Assembly (NCBI RefSeq): GCF_003260195.1
Contig: NZ_QEIH01000006.1
Location: 62,001 to 126,000, forward strand
Length of the DNA: 64,000 bases
DNA from: Lutibacter citreus
Lineage (GTDB): Bacteria > Bacteroidota > Bacteroidia > Flavobacteriales > Flavobacteriaceae
Direction: 5' to 3'
In this document: positions 8,745 to 20,100 of the stretch, piece after piece
Position numbering within the stretch: the first letter of the stretch is position 1
Layout: the number at the start of each line of letters is the position of its first letter
Position numbers and translations under genes: made by a program
Notes under the pieces: model-generated
What the model was told of the DNA's origin: nothing
Databases searched by the model: none
What the model saw: only the letters and a program-made list of their open reading frames with translations

Positions 8745-11700
8745 TTATTTAATTTTCACTGAATTGTTCTTAGAAATCAGTTTCAATTTTGAATTATTAA
8801 CACCAAACAAAAAACCTTGATTTCCTGATTTTCCCAACTTTATTGAAGCCGTTGATTTTACTTCACCCAATATCATAACTCCACTTTCAAATGCTGGTAC
8901 TGGAATGAAATCTCCTTTAGCATCTCCTAACAACACCAAACCGATTCCTGCATCATTCCGTATGGTTTCTACTCCAGAATTATATAAATTTCCGGCAACT
9001 AATAAATCTAAATATTGATCATTATTATAATCAAATACTTCAATAGAGTTAATTGATGATAACTGGGCTGATCTTGGTAACTGATGCATTACAAACTTTT
9101 GATTTCCTTTATTTTCAATCCAACAATTAGCAAAGGTATTTGCTTTATAATGAAATGATTTCATTAACATACCCTCTCCATAAATTTCAGCCATATCTGC
9201 ATTTGCAAATGCTTCGTATGTTTTAAACCGCTGTTGTATTGCGGGAACCTGTATTGATGAATATTCTCTACCTCTAACAGGAAGTCCATTATAACTTAAA
9301 ACAATATCCAAGTGATCATCTTCATCAAAATCATTTAAATAAATTTCGAATGGAGAAGTTTCACTTGCCTTATAATCATAATTGAGCCCCAGATTTCCAG
9401 CAATAAAATCTTTATCCCCGTCATTATCTATATCAACTTCCTTAAGGCTATACCACCATCCTTCTGTATTTTTCAATCCAACCTCATCCGTGATTTCAAC
9501 AAATTTCCCATCTTCATTTTCAAAGAAACGTATTGGCATCCATTCTCCTGTAATTATCAATTCAGGCAGATTGTCATTATTAAGATCACTCCACACTGCA
9601 GAGGTCACCAATCCTGCACTCATTAATTCAGGCGCTATTTCTTCTGTAACATCTTTATATCTTATTTCCTCATCTTTTCCTCCCTCATTACGGAGTATAT
9701 AACTCTTTGCTGGTAAAGGATAGATTCCTGGTGAAATTCTACCACAAACAAATAAATCTAAATCGCCATCTCCATCATAATCACCAGGGACTACTTGTGA
9801 CCCACTTGAAGAAATTAGGGGTAACGCACTATTAGATTTCACAAATCCATTTTGAGTATTTACATATAGTCTATCTTGATAATACTTATCTCCTCCTGTT
9901 AAATTGTTACCACCACTAACAACATACAAATCCAAATCATTGTCATTGTCAGCATCAAATAATAATACTCCTGTGTCTTCAAAATTTGAATCTTGTTCCC
10001 AGGGCCCTTTCATTTTAATAAATTCTCCAGATTCTAACTGAAGATACATAGCAGCAACAGCACCTTTAGCATTCCCTACAAAAAAGTCTTCATAACCATC
10101 ACCATTCACATCTCCAACTGTTAACGGCGGTCCTAATTTTGAATTCATGTGAGGTAGTAATGGCTCCCGTTCAAGATCATCAAAAACATCTTCAATATGC
10201 TCAAAATCAATGCCATAGCTAGTAGTAATATCTTTAAAGACAACCGGTGTTTTTGAATTATCTTGTGGTTTTACCTTAGCATCTTTATAAAATACTTTTA
10301 ATAATTGATTAGAATTTACGTTTTTTAATACCTGAACTTTTCCATCTGGCCATTGAACGTTTATATCAGATATGAGTTCAATATCTCCTAATCCAAAGTG
10401 AATTATAGGCTCAACACTAGATTGAAATCCTCTAGAAAGAGTTAATTCCTGTGTCTGTTCAATCCCATAAGATTTAATCGTAATTTTAGTTCCCAATCCC
10501 AAAGTGTTTTTTTCGGAACCAATTAATTTTATTTTCAAGTATCTATTTCCATATTTATTGGCTTCATTCTCAATAATTGATGCCGCTTCATCTATATTAT
10601 TTATAATAATATCAAGGTCTCCATCATTATCAAGGTCTCCATACGCAGCTCCATTTGAAAATCCTTCATCACCCAATCCCCATTCTTTGGTCACATTTGT
10701 AAATGACAAATTAGAATTATTCCTAAAAGCATAATTCGCAACAGGTTTGCTTGGGTAATCCGATAATTTTTTTCGTTTATTATTAAATGGGTTATCAATT
10801 TCCGAATGAATTATGTCATTATTATTTATATCCCTTTTTATACCATTTGTTATGAAAATATCTTTCCAGCCGTCATTATTCATATCCATAAATAAAGTAG
10901 ACCAACTCCAGTCAGTTGCATAAGTATCTGTAAACCTAGAAATTTCACTAAATATTGGAGTACCATTATCTGTTACACCATTATTTAATTGGAAACTATT
11001 AGTCATATATTGATAATGGAACCCCAATTCAACTCCTTCACTGAAGGATTTATATTTCATATTAGACAAGTTAAGAAGTGCTCTTTTGTAATCTTCAGGC
11101 ACCATATCAGTTTGGAACAAGTCTATCCAACCATCATTATTAAAATCCGAAGCATCTAAACCCATTCCAAAAAATGATGTATGACCAGTAGATTCTTTAA
11201 TTTTCTCACTGAATGTAGAATCTCCATTATTTATATATAAATAATCAGGAACATTAAAATCATTTGAGATATATAAATCTTTCCATCCATCGTTATTTAA
11301 GTCTGTTGCAACTACTCCAATTGCTAATCCAAAATTTTGTACACCTGCCTCCTTTGTAACATCCTGAAAAAAACCATTTCCATTATTCTTGTATAGATGA
11401 CCTGATAACTCTGGATCATTTTTTTTCATTTCATTATAATAAAATTTATTACCCATACTTAATGAAACCTGCGGATAATTACCAACAAAAAGATCTATTA
11501 ATTCATCATTATTATAATCAAAAAAAGTAGCTTGTATAGAAGGAGTACTATCTGCAATTCCATATTCTTCCGCTTTTTCAATAAATGTCAAATCTCCATT
11601 ATTAATATATAATTGATTTTTTGTATTTCCATCCATTCCAGAAACACATACATATATATCAATCCAGCCATCATTATTCACATCTGCCATTGTTACTCCT

Positions 11701-12065
11701 GTATACCAACGCTCATCACCAGTTATTCCTGCTGATAATCCAATATCTTCAAATTGCATTCCTCCTTTGTTGAGATACAATTTATTTTCAACCATATTAC
11801 CCGTAAAAAAAACATCTGATAAACCATCATTGTTTATATCTCCAATCGCAACTCCCCCACCCATATAAAAATAAGGGTCATTGAAATTGAAATTATCAGG
11901 TTCAATAATTTCATTGGAAAAATAGACTCCTGTTTTTTCAGTTTCTAGAGGCCTAAAATGACAATCGTTAAATTCGGCTATTTTATTTTCATTATTACAG
12001 GAAAAACAAAGTAAAACTGTAAAGATTAGAAAATTAAACTGAGTTATTTTTTTGATTTTTTTCAT
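8745..12065 (-). CDS. Large FG-GAP/VCBS and UnbV lipoprotein (CRTAC1-like)
   Basis: A 1106-residue putative surface or outer-membrane lipoprotein. A signal peptide ends at Cys23 (CFSC). It carries two FG-GAP/VCBS propeller-like blocks with many calcium-type DxNxDG loops (DINNDGLSD, DVNNDGWID, DYNNDQYLD). Between them is an UnbV/ASPIC segment near residues 505-590 (LKIKLIGSEKNTLGLGTKI ... HFGLGD ... INVQWPDGK). Proteins of this type often sit beside SusC/SusD pairs. They are thought to be calcium-dependent binding or scaffold proteins, but no activity is established. It starts 40 bases after the regulator gene, so it is probably cotranscribed with it. It is a paralogue of the protein at 17123-20422, with the same length and layout. 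Confidence 0.88.
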   Translation of the reverse strand: MKKIKKITQFNFLIFTVLLCFSCNNENKIAEFNDCHFRPLETEKTGVYFSNEIIEPDNFNFNDPYFYMGGGVAIGDINNDGLSDVFFTGNMVENKLYLNKGGMQFEDIGLSAGITGDERWYTGVTMADVNNDGWIDIYVCVSGMDGNTKNQLYINNGDLTFIEKAEEYGIADSTPSIQATFFDYNNDELIDLFVGNYPQVSLSMGNKFYYNEMKKNDPELSGHLYKNNGNGFFQDVTKEAGVQNFGLAIGVVATDLNNDGWKDLYISNDFNVPDYLYINNGDSTFSEKIKESTGHTSFFGMGLDASDFNNDGWIDLFQTDMVPEDYKRALLNLSNMKYKSFSEGVELGFHYQYMTNSFQLNNGVTDNGTPIFSEISRFTDTYATDWSWSTLFMDMNNDGWKDIFITNGIKRDINNNDIIHSEIDNPFNNKRKKLSDYPSKPVANYAFRNNSNLSFTNVTKEWGLGDEGFSNGAAYGDLDNDGDLDIIINNIDEAASIIENEANKYGNRYLKIKLIGSEKNTLGLGTKITIKSYGIEQTQELTLSRGFQSSVEPIIHFGLGDIELISDINVQWPDGKVQVLKNVNSNQLLKVFYKDAKVKPQDNSKTPVVFKDITTSYGIDFEHIEDVFDDLEREPLLPHMNSKLGPPLTVGDVNGDGYEDFFVGNAKGAVAAMYLQLESGEFIKMKGPWEQDSNFEDTGVLLFDADNDNDLDLYVVSGGNNLTGGDKYYQDRLYVNTQNGFVKSNSALPLISSSGSQVVPGDYDGDGDLDLFVCGRISPGIYPLPAKSYILRNEGGKDEEIRYKDVTEEIAPELMSAGLVTSAVWSDLNNDNLPELIITGEWMPIRFFENEDGKFVEITDEVGLKNTEGWWYSLKEVDIDNDGDKDFIAGNLGLNYDYKASETSPFEIYLNDFDEDDHLDIVLSYNGLPVRGREYSSIQVPAIQQRFKTYEAFANADMAEIYGEGMLMKSFHYKANTFANCWIENKGNQKFVMHQLPRSAQLSSINSIEVFDYNNDQYLDLLVAGNLYNSGVETIRNDAGIGLVLLGDAKGDFIPVPAFESGVMILGEVKSTASIKLGKSGNQGFLFGVNNSKLKLISKNNSVKIK

Positions 12066-12105
12066 ACGAATATTTTTTACCTGATCACTTAATAATAAAT
12101 TTGTT

Positions 12106-15100
12106 TTATTTTAAAGAATACTGTGATGGTGGTTTCCCAAACATTTTTCTAAAACATTTTCCAAAATAATTAGGATCCTTAAAACCTACTTGATAGCATA
12201 CCTCAGTGACACTAATTTGACCTTGCCCCAACAATTGCTCTGCTCTTTTAAGCCGTATCATCCTCATAAAATCATTAGGTCCTAAACCTGTTAATTTTTT
12301 TATTTTTCTAAAAAACGTAGATCTACTAATATTCATATCTGCAGCTAATTCATCTACCCAGTAGCTACTATTAGACATTTGTTTCTCCATTAATTCCATA
12401 ATGCTATCCAAAAATAGTTGATCAATAGAATTAAGTTCAATTTTATCTGGTTTTATAGTATCTTGTATCTTAAATCGCTTATAAATTAACTCTCTAGTCT
12501 CTAACAGCTTATCCACTCTAATTTTTAATAAATCCATTTTAAAAGGTTTTGGTAAATAGACCTCTGCACCAGATTCAATCCCATCAATTCTATGTTCTAC
12601 AGCACTCAGGGTAGTTAGCATTATTATAGGAATATGGCATGTTCTAATATTGCTCTTTAATTTTTTAGTTAATTCAATACCATCCATAATTGGCATTAAT
12701 ACATCTGTAATAATTAAATCTGGTATTTCCTTTTGAGCTATTTCATATCCCATTTTACCATTTTCTGCTGCCAATATTTCATAATTCTTAGCCAAACCTT
12801 CTTTAACAATTGTTAAAATATCTTCATTATCATCTATTATTAAAACAGTATTTTTATTTTTAGAAGTGTTCTCTTCTTCTAGTTTATTTTGATCTATAAG
12901 CGGAAATTCATCTTCTGATTTTATTATTTTTTCGTCTTCTCTAGAAACACCTAGCATTTCTTCTGCTGCCAAATGGGATTTACCCAATGGAATTTCTATA
13001 ATAAAGACTGATCCACTCCCTTCTTCAGAATTAACAGATATATTACCATAGTGTATCTCTACTAAGTCTTTTGCTATTGCTAATCCTACACCACTTCCTG
13101 ATTTTAAATTTTGATTTTGATAAACCTCTTGAACCTGATAAAACCTATGAAAAATATTTTCTAACTGACTAGAAGGTATACCCCTTCCATTATCTTTAAC
13201 TTCAATCCTAACTATTTCTTCAACTTTTGAATTTATATTGTTTCTCTTATTAAAATTAACAGACTTTTTTGAGGCCATTTTTGAAACCTTTATCACAATT
13301 TCACCTTTATTTTCTATACTTTTAAAAGCATTTGACAACAAATTATTTAATACTTTTTCTAATTTATCCCAATCAAACCAGGTAATTATTTCGTCATATT
13401 CACTTTCAAAAACTAATTTTATATGTTTTTTACTGGCCAATTCTTTAAATGAATAAGTGATTTTTTTAATGAAATTGATGATATTTCCCTCTGCGGTATT
13501 CAATTTTGTTTCACCTAATTCAATTTTTCTGAACTCCATAAGTTGATTAACCAATCGTAACAAATAATTAGCGTTTCTATAAATCATTTCAAATTTAGGT
13601 TTTAACTCTAAATTTTTTGAAACTGACGCCAATAATTCTTCAATAGGGTTAATTATTAATGTGATTGGGGTTTTAAAATCGTGTGAAATATTAGTGAAAA
13701 ATTGAAGTTTTAGGTCGTTTATTTTCTCTATTTCTTTTTCTCTAATTTGAGCCTCTCTATTTTTTCTTTTTATTAATAAAAAAGATCTTATTCCCCAAGC
13801 AATAAATAAACATATTAAACTATAAAATATATACGCCCATATACTAAACCAATAAGGTGGGATTATTTTAATTTTTAAAACTGCTTGTTTATCACTCCAA
13901 AGGCCATCGTTATTTGATGCCTTTACTTTAAAAAAATACTCCCCATGAGATAAATTAGTATAATGTGCAAAATTAGATCCTGTTGTATAATTCCAATCAT
14001 TATCCAGCCCTTCTAATTTATATTGAAATCTGTTTTTTTCTGGGGCTACAAAGTGCATTGCTGAAAAATCAATAGTAATAGAATTTTGAAAATGATCCAA
14101 AATAATATCATTTCTATTTTTAGAATCACATATTAATACTCTGTCCTTTTCGGATGCATAAGGGATTCCATTTATTTTTAATCCAGTTATATGAACAGAA
14201 GGAAGTATTTCATTATTCTTTAGTTCTTGTGGGTTAAAAATATTCAGTCCTCTCAGCCCTCCAAAAAACATATAACCACTATTGTTCTGATAGTATGCGC
14301 TTTTTCTAAAATTATGACTTTGTAAACCATCACTCGCATCATAGTTTTCAAATTTCTCGGTATTCTTATCAAAGCAAGAAATACCATCATCTGTACTTAG
14401 CCATAATCTCCCTAAATCATCTTCTAAAATTCCATATATCGCATTATTTGCTAATCCATCTTTTTGTCTAAAATGTTTAAAAATTGGTGTTTCCTCTATA
14501 TTTTCTGAAACAATCATTTTATTAAGCCCACCACCAAAAGTACCAATCCAAAAAACACCTTCCTTATCTTGATGAATGGAAAAAACTGAATTATGACTTA
14601 AAGAATTGGCTTTTGAATTGTTTTGTTGATAATTAATAAACGTATCTGATTCACCATTTTTTCCTTTAACCCTTAAATTAAGTCCTCCATCAAGAGTTCC
14701 AATCCATAAATTTTTATTGTTATCTTCATACATTACAGAGATAGCATTGGAAGATAAACATTTATAACCTGAATTATTTTTGCGGTAATGTGTTACTTTT
14801 GATTCTTCTGGAAATTGCGAATTTTTAGTTTTCTTCCATTTTACAAGTCCATCATTAAAAGAAGCAAACCAAAGATTTTCATCATCATCTACTAACATAT
14901 TATAAACTTCAGAAAGTTCGAATTTCTCATTGAAAAAAACTGATTTTTTTAGTTCTCCATTAAATCTCATCCTAGATATGTGATCTCTTTCAGCAATCCA
15001 ATAATCTCCTTCATATTTTATCATTGATAAAATAGCATTAGAGGTCTTTTTACCATTTATAAAATACTGTTCAATCTTGGGGTTTTTCAATTGATTATTT

Positions 15101-16287
15101 TTAAAGGACAATAAATTCAATCCATTTTCTGTGCCTACAAAAAATGTATTATTATCCCCTTCAGTAATTACATTAATTGCTCCATTACTTAAAGTATTGT
15201 TGGAAGTTGGAATAGATTCAACATGATGAATATTCTTTCTATTCAAATTAAATTTATGTAAACCGCCAGAGGATGAACCTACCCATAAAACAGACGAAGA
15301 ATCAACAATTAATTTTGTTACTCTATTATTATATAACGAGTATGGGTTTTGGGGATCATTTTTATACAATTTATAACTCCCAGTATTTGTGTTCAGCAGA
15401 GCCAATCCATAGTTAGATATCACAACCCAAATAAGCTCTTCATCTTGCTCCAAAAACATATTTGTATAAATCTCTTTCTCTAGCCTACTTGACCCAATTA
15501 AGTAATCTCTTTTTTTTGAATTTTTATCAATAAACCTATTTTCATTTAATTGAATACAGGACACTACATTTCCATAGGTACCTAACCAGAACCTATTTTT
15601 ATCGTCAATATGTATGGATACTATCTCTTTTGTTTGAAGTGGTGCTTTTTTAAAACTATAAATACCATCCTTTTTTATAACCTTGTATAATCCATTTTCA
15701 CTTCCAACCCAAAGATCATTAAACTTATCTTTAACAATAGCAGTAATATTACTACTCATTAAACCAAACTCAGCCCCTTTTATTTTATTAAAATGTAGTG
15801 TTCTTTTCTCTCTAAACACAAAGATTCCAGAAAACTCAGTACCAACCCAAATATTATTAGATTCATCAAAGTTAATTGTTGTAATATGATTATTGTTGGC
15901 TTCATTATAAATGCGTAAAAATTTCCCTGACTTTTTCTCATATTTACACAATCCATAAGTTGTCCCAATCAAAACATCCCCAAAGGGATCTAATTTTAAT
16001 ACTATAATGGAATTATCTATCAGAGAATTCTTATCATCAAATTTATTTGTGTGAAGTTTAAAGTTATTTCCATCATACTGGTACAAACCATTAGGAGTTC
16101 CAATCCAAATATAACCATCATTATCTTGTAAAATATCTTCTACACTATTTTGATTAAATCCTTTTTCGTCTAAAAAATGTTCAAATTTTAAATCCGGAAA
16201 TTGAGCATACAATGTTTGCATACCAATTATTATGAAACTAAATTGAATAATCTTTATGATGTTTTTTATTTTTAACTTAAAATTCAC
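12106..16287 (-). CDS. Hybrid two-component system regulator (propeller-kinase-receiver-AraC)
   Basis: A single-chain sensor and transcription factor of the HTCS class. From the proposed GTG start (16287) it has 1393 residues: a signal peptide ending TLYAQ, about a dozen two-component-regulator propeller repeats with WIGT/GLYKY motifs, a Y_Y_Y domain, one membrane segment, HisKA with H869 in NISHDFKTP, a HATPase domain (DNGRGIP), a receiver domain with D1195 in TDVLMPIMDG, and a C-terminal AraC-type helix-turn-helix. HTCS proteins bind oligosaccharides or other ligands in the periplasm and switch on nearby SusC/SusD operons. The GTG is preferred to an upstream TTG at 16368 because the TTG lies inside the promoter and because GTG opens a proper signal peptide. 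Confidence 0.92.
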   Translation of the reverse strand: MNFKLKIKNIIKIIQFSFIIIGMQTLYAQFPDLKFEHFLDEKGFNQNSVEDILQDNDGYIWIGTPNGLYQYDGNNFKLHTNKFDDKNSLIDNSIIVLKLDPFGDVLIGTTYGLCKYEKKSGKFLRIYNEANNNHITTINFDESNNIWVGTEFSGIFVFREKRTLHFNKIKGAEFGLMSSNITAIVKDKFNDLWVGSENGLYKVIKKDGIYSFKKAPLQTKEIVSIHIDDKNRFWLGTYGNVVSCIQLNENRFIDKNSKKRDYLIGSSRLEKEIYTNMFLEQDEELIWVVISNYGLALLNTNTGSYKLYKNDPQNPYSLYNNRVTKLIVDSSSVLWVGSSSGGLHKFNLNRKNIHHVESIPTSNNTLSNGAINVITEGDNNTFFVGTENGLNLLSFKNNQLKNPKIEQYFINGKKTSNAILSMIKYEGDYWIAERDHISRMRFNGELKKSVFFNEKFELSEVYNMLVDDDENLWFASFNDGLVKWKKTKNSQFPEESKVTHYRKNNSGYKCLSSNAISVMYEDNNKNLWIGTLDGGLNLRVKGKNGESDTFINYQQNNSKANSLSHNSVFSIHQDKEGVFWIGTFGGGLNKMIVSENIEETPIFKHFRQKDGLANNAIYGILEDDLGRLWLSTDDGISCFDKNTEKFENYDASDGLQSHNFRKSAYYQNNSGYMFFGGLRGLNIFNPQELKNNEILPSVHITGLKINGIPYASEKDRVLICDSKNRNDIILDHFQNSITIDFSAMHFVAPEKNRFQYKLEGLDNDWNYTTGSNFAHYTNLSHGEYFFKVKASNNDGLWSDKQAVLKIKIIPPYWFSIWAYIFYSLICLFIAWGIRSFLLIKRKNREAQIREKEIEKINDLKLQFFTNISHDFKTPITLIINPIEELLASVSKNLELKPKFEMIYRNANYLLRLVNQLMEFRKIELGETKLNTAEGNIINFIKKITYSFKELASKKHIKLVFESEYDEIITWFDWDKLEKVLNNLLSNAFKSIENKGEIVIKVSKMASKKSVNFNKRNNINSKVEEIVRIEVKDNGRGIPSSQLENIFHRFYQVQEVYQNQNLKSGSGVGLAIAKDLVEIHYGNISVNSEEGSGSVFIIEIPLGKSHLAAEEMLGVSREDEKIIKSEDEFPLIDQNKLEEENTSKNKNTVLIIDDNEDILTIVKEGLAKNYEILAAENGKMGYEIAQKEIPDLIITDVLMPIMDGIELTKKLKSNIRTCHIPIIMLTTLSAVEHRIDGIESGAEVYLPKPFKMDLLKIRVDKLLETRELIYKRFKIQDTIKPDKIELNSIDQLFLDSIMELMEKQMSNSSYWVDELAADMNISRSTFFRKIKKLTGLGPNDFMRMIRLKRAEQLLGQGQISVTEVCYQVGFKDPNYFGKCFRKMFGKPPSQYSLK

Positions 16288-16337
16288 AAATAAAATGGTC
16301 TTATAATTACTCAAATACTTTCCAATAAACAAAGAAT

Positions 16338-16368
16338 CAAATATAATATTACTCGTTAGATAATACAA
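16338..16368 (-). promoter_or_regulatory. Promoter of the HTCS regulator gene
   Basis: The minus strand has -33 TTG (16366-16368), a 20-base spacer and -7 TATATTTG (16338-16345), a full Bacteroidetes-type promoter. Transcription would start near 16334, about 45 bases before the GTG at 16287. It overlaps the region that a naive longest-ORF call would assign to the protein. Confidence 0.6.
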
Positions 16369-17122
16369 TAAACAATACTGTTTTAATTTATTTTCTCAAC
16401 TTGTAATTTAAACCTATATTTCTAGAACTTAATACAATTCTAACATTATAAAACCCAAGCTCTAATTATTATCTATAATATAAAAAACAGATAGCCCGAG
16501 TTTTTTCTAAACTATAATTTTCTTTTAAAAACTACTTTTTCCTTTAATAGGTGATGTTAGCTTTTAATTAGAAAGCAATAGTTTATAACGCCCTAACTTA
16601 AATCAATTATAGCATTTCTTTTACTTACTTTAAAAATAGCACATTTATTCTCTAATGAAAATTTAATTTCTTACCGTTTAGTGAACCCAAACCAGACTTA
16701 AAATAAACTTTATATTCTAATGACACTTTTTGTTTAGAAATGAAAAATCTCAAACCATATTTAAAACAATATGATTTGAGATTAATACAAACTAAACTTA
16801 AGTTTTATTTTATTCTAAAACACCAAAATGGGCAAAAATTAAATGAATACCTTTCTTATAACCGAAGATATTTTAACGCTTCTTAGCTTTTATTTTTATT
16901 TGAACATTATAAAGATAAAATATTTCAAGTTATTAACTTGGTTATCACTGGTCAACAACAAGTAATATTTAACCAAATGTTAGAAAAATAAAATTTCTGA
17001 TAGTGAACTTGTTACAAAATGACTAACAAAGAACTAAATACTATTGTTTTCTTACAATTCGTTTTTTATTAACTTTTTAAGTTAAACTAACTTAGTTATA
17101 TTAAAAAGAACAAGATGCAAAC
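16369..17122. other. 754-base gene-free region
   Basis: AT-rich spacer between the HTCS promoter and the end of the second large FG-GAP gene. No reading frame with coding character was seen on either strand. The one clear structure is the inverted repeat at 16746-16783, listed separately. Confidence 0.6.
16746..16783 (-). terminator. Long imperfect inverted repeat, possible terminator
   Basis: Arms of 16 bases (16746-16761 and 16768-16783) pair with one mismatch around a 6-base loop. On the minus strand the hairpin is followed by TTTTTCATTTC, so it could end transcripts from the FG-GAP gene that stops at 17123, about 340 bases upstream. It could also be an operator or an sRNA end. Confidence 0.45.
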
Positions 17123-20100
17123 TTATTTGTTAAATTGGATCAGTTTTAAGTATTCACTATTAATTGAAAATAAATAGGCATCCGTAGAATTATTATTTAT
17201 TTTAATAGGAGCTAACCCTCTTACATCTCCCTTTACAAACAAATTACTTTCAGAAGGTGTAACTACATTAAAAACCTTATTTCCAGTACCCGTTAATACA
17301 AGTCCTAGGCTAGCATCACCTCTTGGCGTTTCAACTTCGGATCCATAAATATTTCCAGCTAATAAAATATCTGGATATTCATCTCCATTATAATCAAAAA
17401 CCTCAAATTTATTTATAGCTGCTAATTGAGCTCTTTGTGGTAATTTATGCATTTTAAATATTCCATCTCCCTTATTTTCTATCCAATAATTTGCAAATGT
17501 ATTTGCGGAATAGTGCAATGATTTTTCTAACATTTGCTCCCCATATATTTCTTGTAAATCAGCATTCGCATAAGCTTCATAGGTTTTAAATCTAACTTTA
17601 ATTGCATGTACTTGTTGTGATGAACATTCCCTACCTCTTAATGGTAATTGTGTTCCTTCCTTCTTATAACTCAATACCACATCCATACTATTATTTTCGT
17701 CAAAATCATTAGCAAAAACTTCAAATGGCACCTTTTCACTTGCTTTGTATTTATAGTTTAAACCTAAATTTCCAGCTAAATAATCATTATCTCCATCTCC
17801 ATCCAAATCGGCCTTTTTTAAACTATACCACCAACCAGTACTTTTTTCAAAACCAAACTCTTCAGTTTTTTCCTTAAAACTTCCATTTGTGTTTTTAAAA
17901 AAACGAATTGGAGTCCATTCACCTGCAATTATTAAATCTAAAGTACCGTCGTTATTAAAATCGTCCCAAATTGCAGAAGTTATTAATCCTGCTTCATTTA
18001 ACTCTAGTAAAACTTGGTTAGTAACATCTACAAAACGTAAATCTAAATCTTTACCCCCATTATTCTTTAAAATAGAACTTTTAGCGGGGAAAGGATATTT
18101 TCCTGGAATTATTCTTCCTCCTACAAATAAATCAGTTAACCCATCTTTATCAAAATCCCCCGGACTAACCATTAAACCACTAAATATTATACTTGGTAAT
18201 ACTTTATCTCCTTTCACAAATCCATTTTGAGTATTGATATAAATTCTATCTTGAAAAAAACTTTCCTCTTTTCTCTTATCATTACCACCACTTACAACAT
18301 ACAAATCTAAATCATTGTCATTATCAAAATCAAACAGTAAAACTTCCATATCTTCATATTGAGCGTCTTGTTCCCAAGGCCCATTCATAATTGTAAATTT
18401 CCCTTCAATATTCTGTATATACATTGCTGCCGAACTTCCGGTAGCATTACCTACAAAAAAGTCTTCTAAACCATCTCCATTAACATCTCCAACGGTAACA
18501 CCCGAACCAAATTGAGAATTCTTATGAGGAAGTAAAGGCTCAAATTTAAAATCGTTATAACTATTTTCGGTATGTTTAAAATCAATCCCTTTTAACGTTG
18601 TAACATCCTCAAATTTATGAGTAATAACCTCTTTATATCTATTTACTTCTAACGCATTTTTATAGTTAACCTTTAACTCTTGATTTGAATTTACATTGCT
18701 AATTATTTGCTCTTCACCTTTTGGCCAAACAACTTTAACCTCATCAACTTTTGTAACATTATTTAAACCAAAATGAATTTTAGCGTCCACACTAGATTGA
18801 AACCCTCTAGTTAATGTTAATTCTTGTTTTTGAACTTCATCACCAGTTTTTATAACTATTTTAGTACCTAATCCTAATGGATTACTTTCTGACCCTATTA
18901 ATTTAATATCTAAATAATTTTTATTCGTAGTTTCAGTTTTATTTTCAAACACTGATGCTACATCTCCTAAATTGTTTATTACAATATCTAAATCACCATC
19001 ATTATCTAAATCGGCATATGATGCACCGGTTGAAAACCCTACATATTTTAAGTTCCATTCATCGTTTACTCTAGAGAAAGTAAAATCTCCGTTATTCTTA
19101 AACACGTAGTTATCAAGTGGTGTACTAGGATATTTCAAATAATCTAAATGATTCGTTTTCCCAAAAAAACTTTTTGAACTAAATTCATCATTTATGTCGT
19201 TATTGTTTACATCTCTCATCATACCGTTAGTAATGATTATATCCTTTAATCCATCATTATTAAAATCGGCAAATAAAGCTCCCCAACTCCAATCTGTTGC
19301 GTGAATTCCTGCTATACGCGCAATATTACTAAATATTGGTACATTGTTATAAGTACCATTATTTAGTTGTAAACTATTTTGCATATATTGGTAATGAAAA
19401 CCAAAATTTACACCTTCGTAAAATCTTTCAGGATTCATACTTGCCATATTGGTTTTAGATCTTTTATGAGTGGAAGGAGTCATTTCCATCTGAACAATAT
19501 CAATCAAACCATCATTGTTAAAATCGGCTGCATCAGACCCCATACCAAACATTGAAATTTGATTCGTTGCTTCTTTTACAGATTCTTTAAACGTACCGTC
19601 TCCATTATTTAAATAAATAAAATCTGGCACATTAAAATCATTTGAAACAAATAGATCTTGAAAACCATCATTATTTAAATCTGAAGCAACAACCCCTAAA
19701 GTCATTCCAAAATTCTGTACTCCAGCTTCTCGTGTAACATCTTTAAAAGTTCCATTTCCATTATTTTTAAATAAATGACCAGACTCATAATCTAAATTAT
19801 CATCCATTTTCACTCTATAGTACGCATTTCCCTGACTTACTTGAACATGTGGGTAATTTCCAACAAATAAATCTACAAATCCATCATTGTCATAATCAAA
19901 AAAGGTTGCTTGAATGGAAGCTGAACCATCTGCAATACCAAATTCCTCCGCTTTTTCAGTAAAAGTTCCATCGGTATTATTTATAAATAGTTGATTTTTA
20001 GAAGATCCAAATTTCCCTCCCGAACAAACATATATATCTATCCATCCATCATTATTTACATCGGCCATTGTTGTTCCTGTATACCACCTACTATCTCCTT

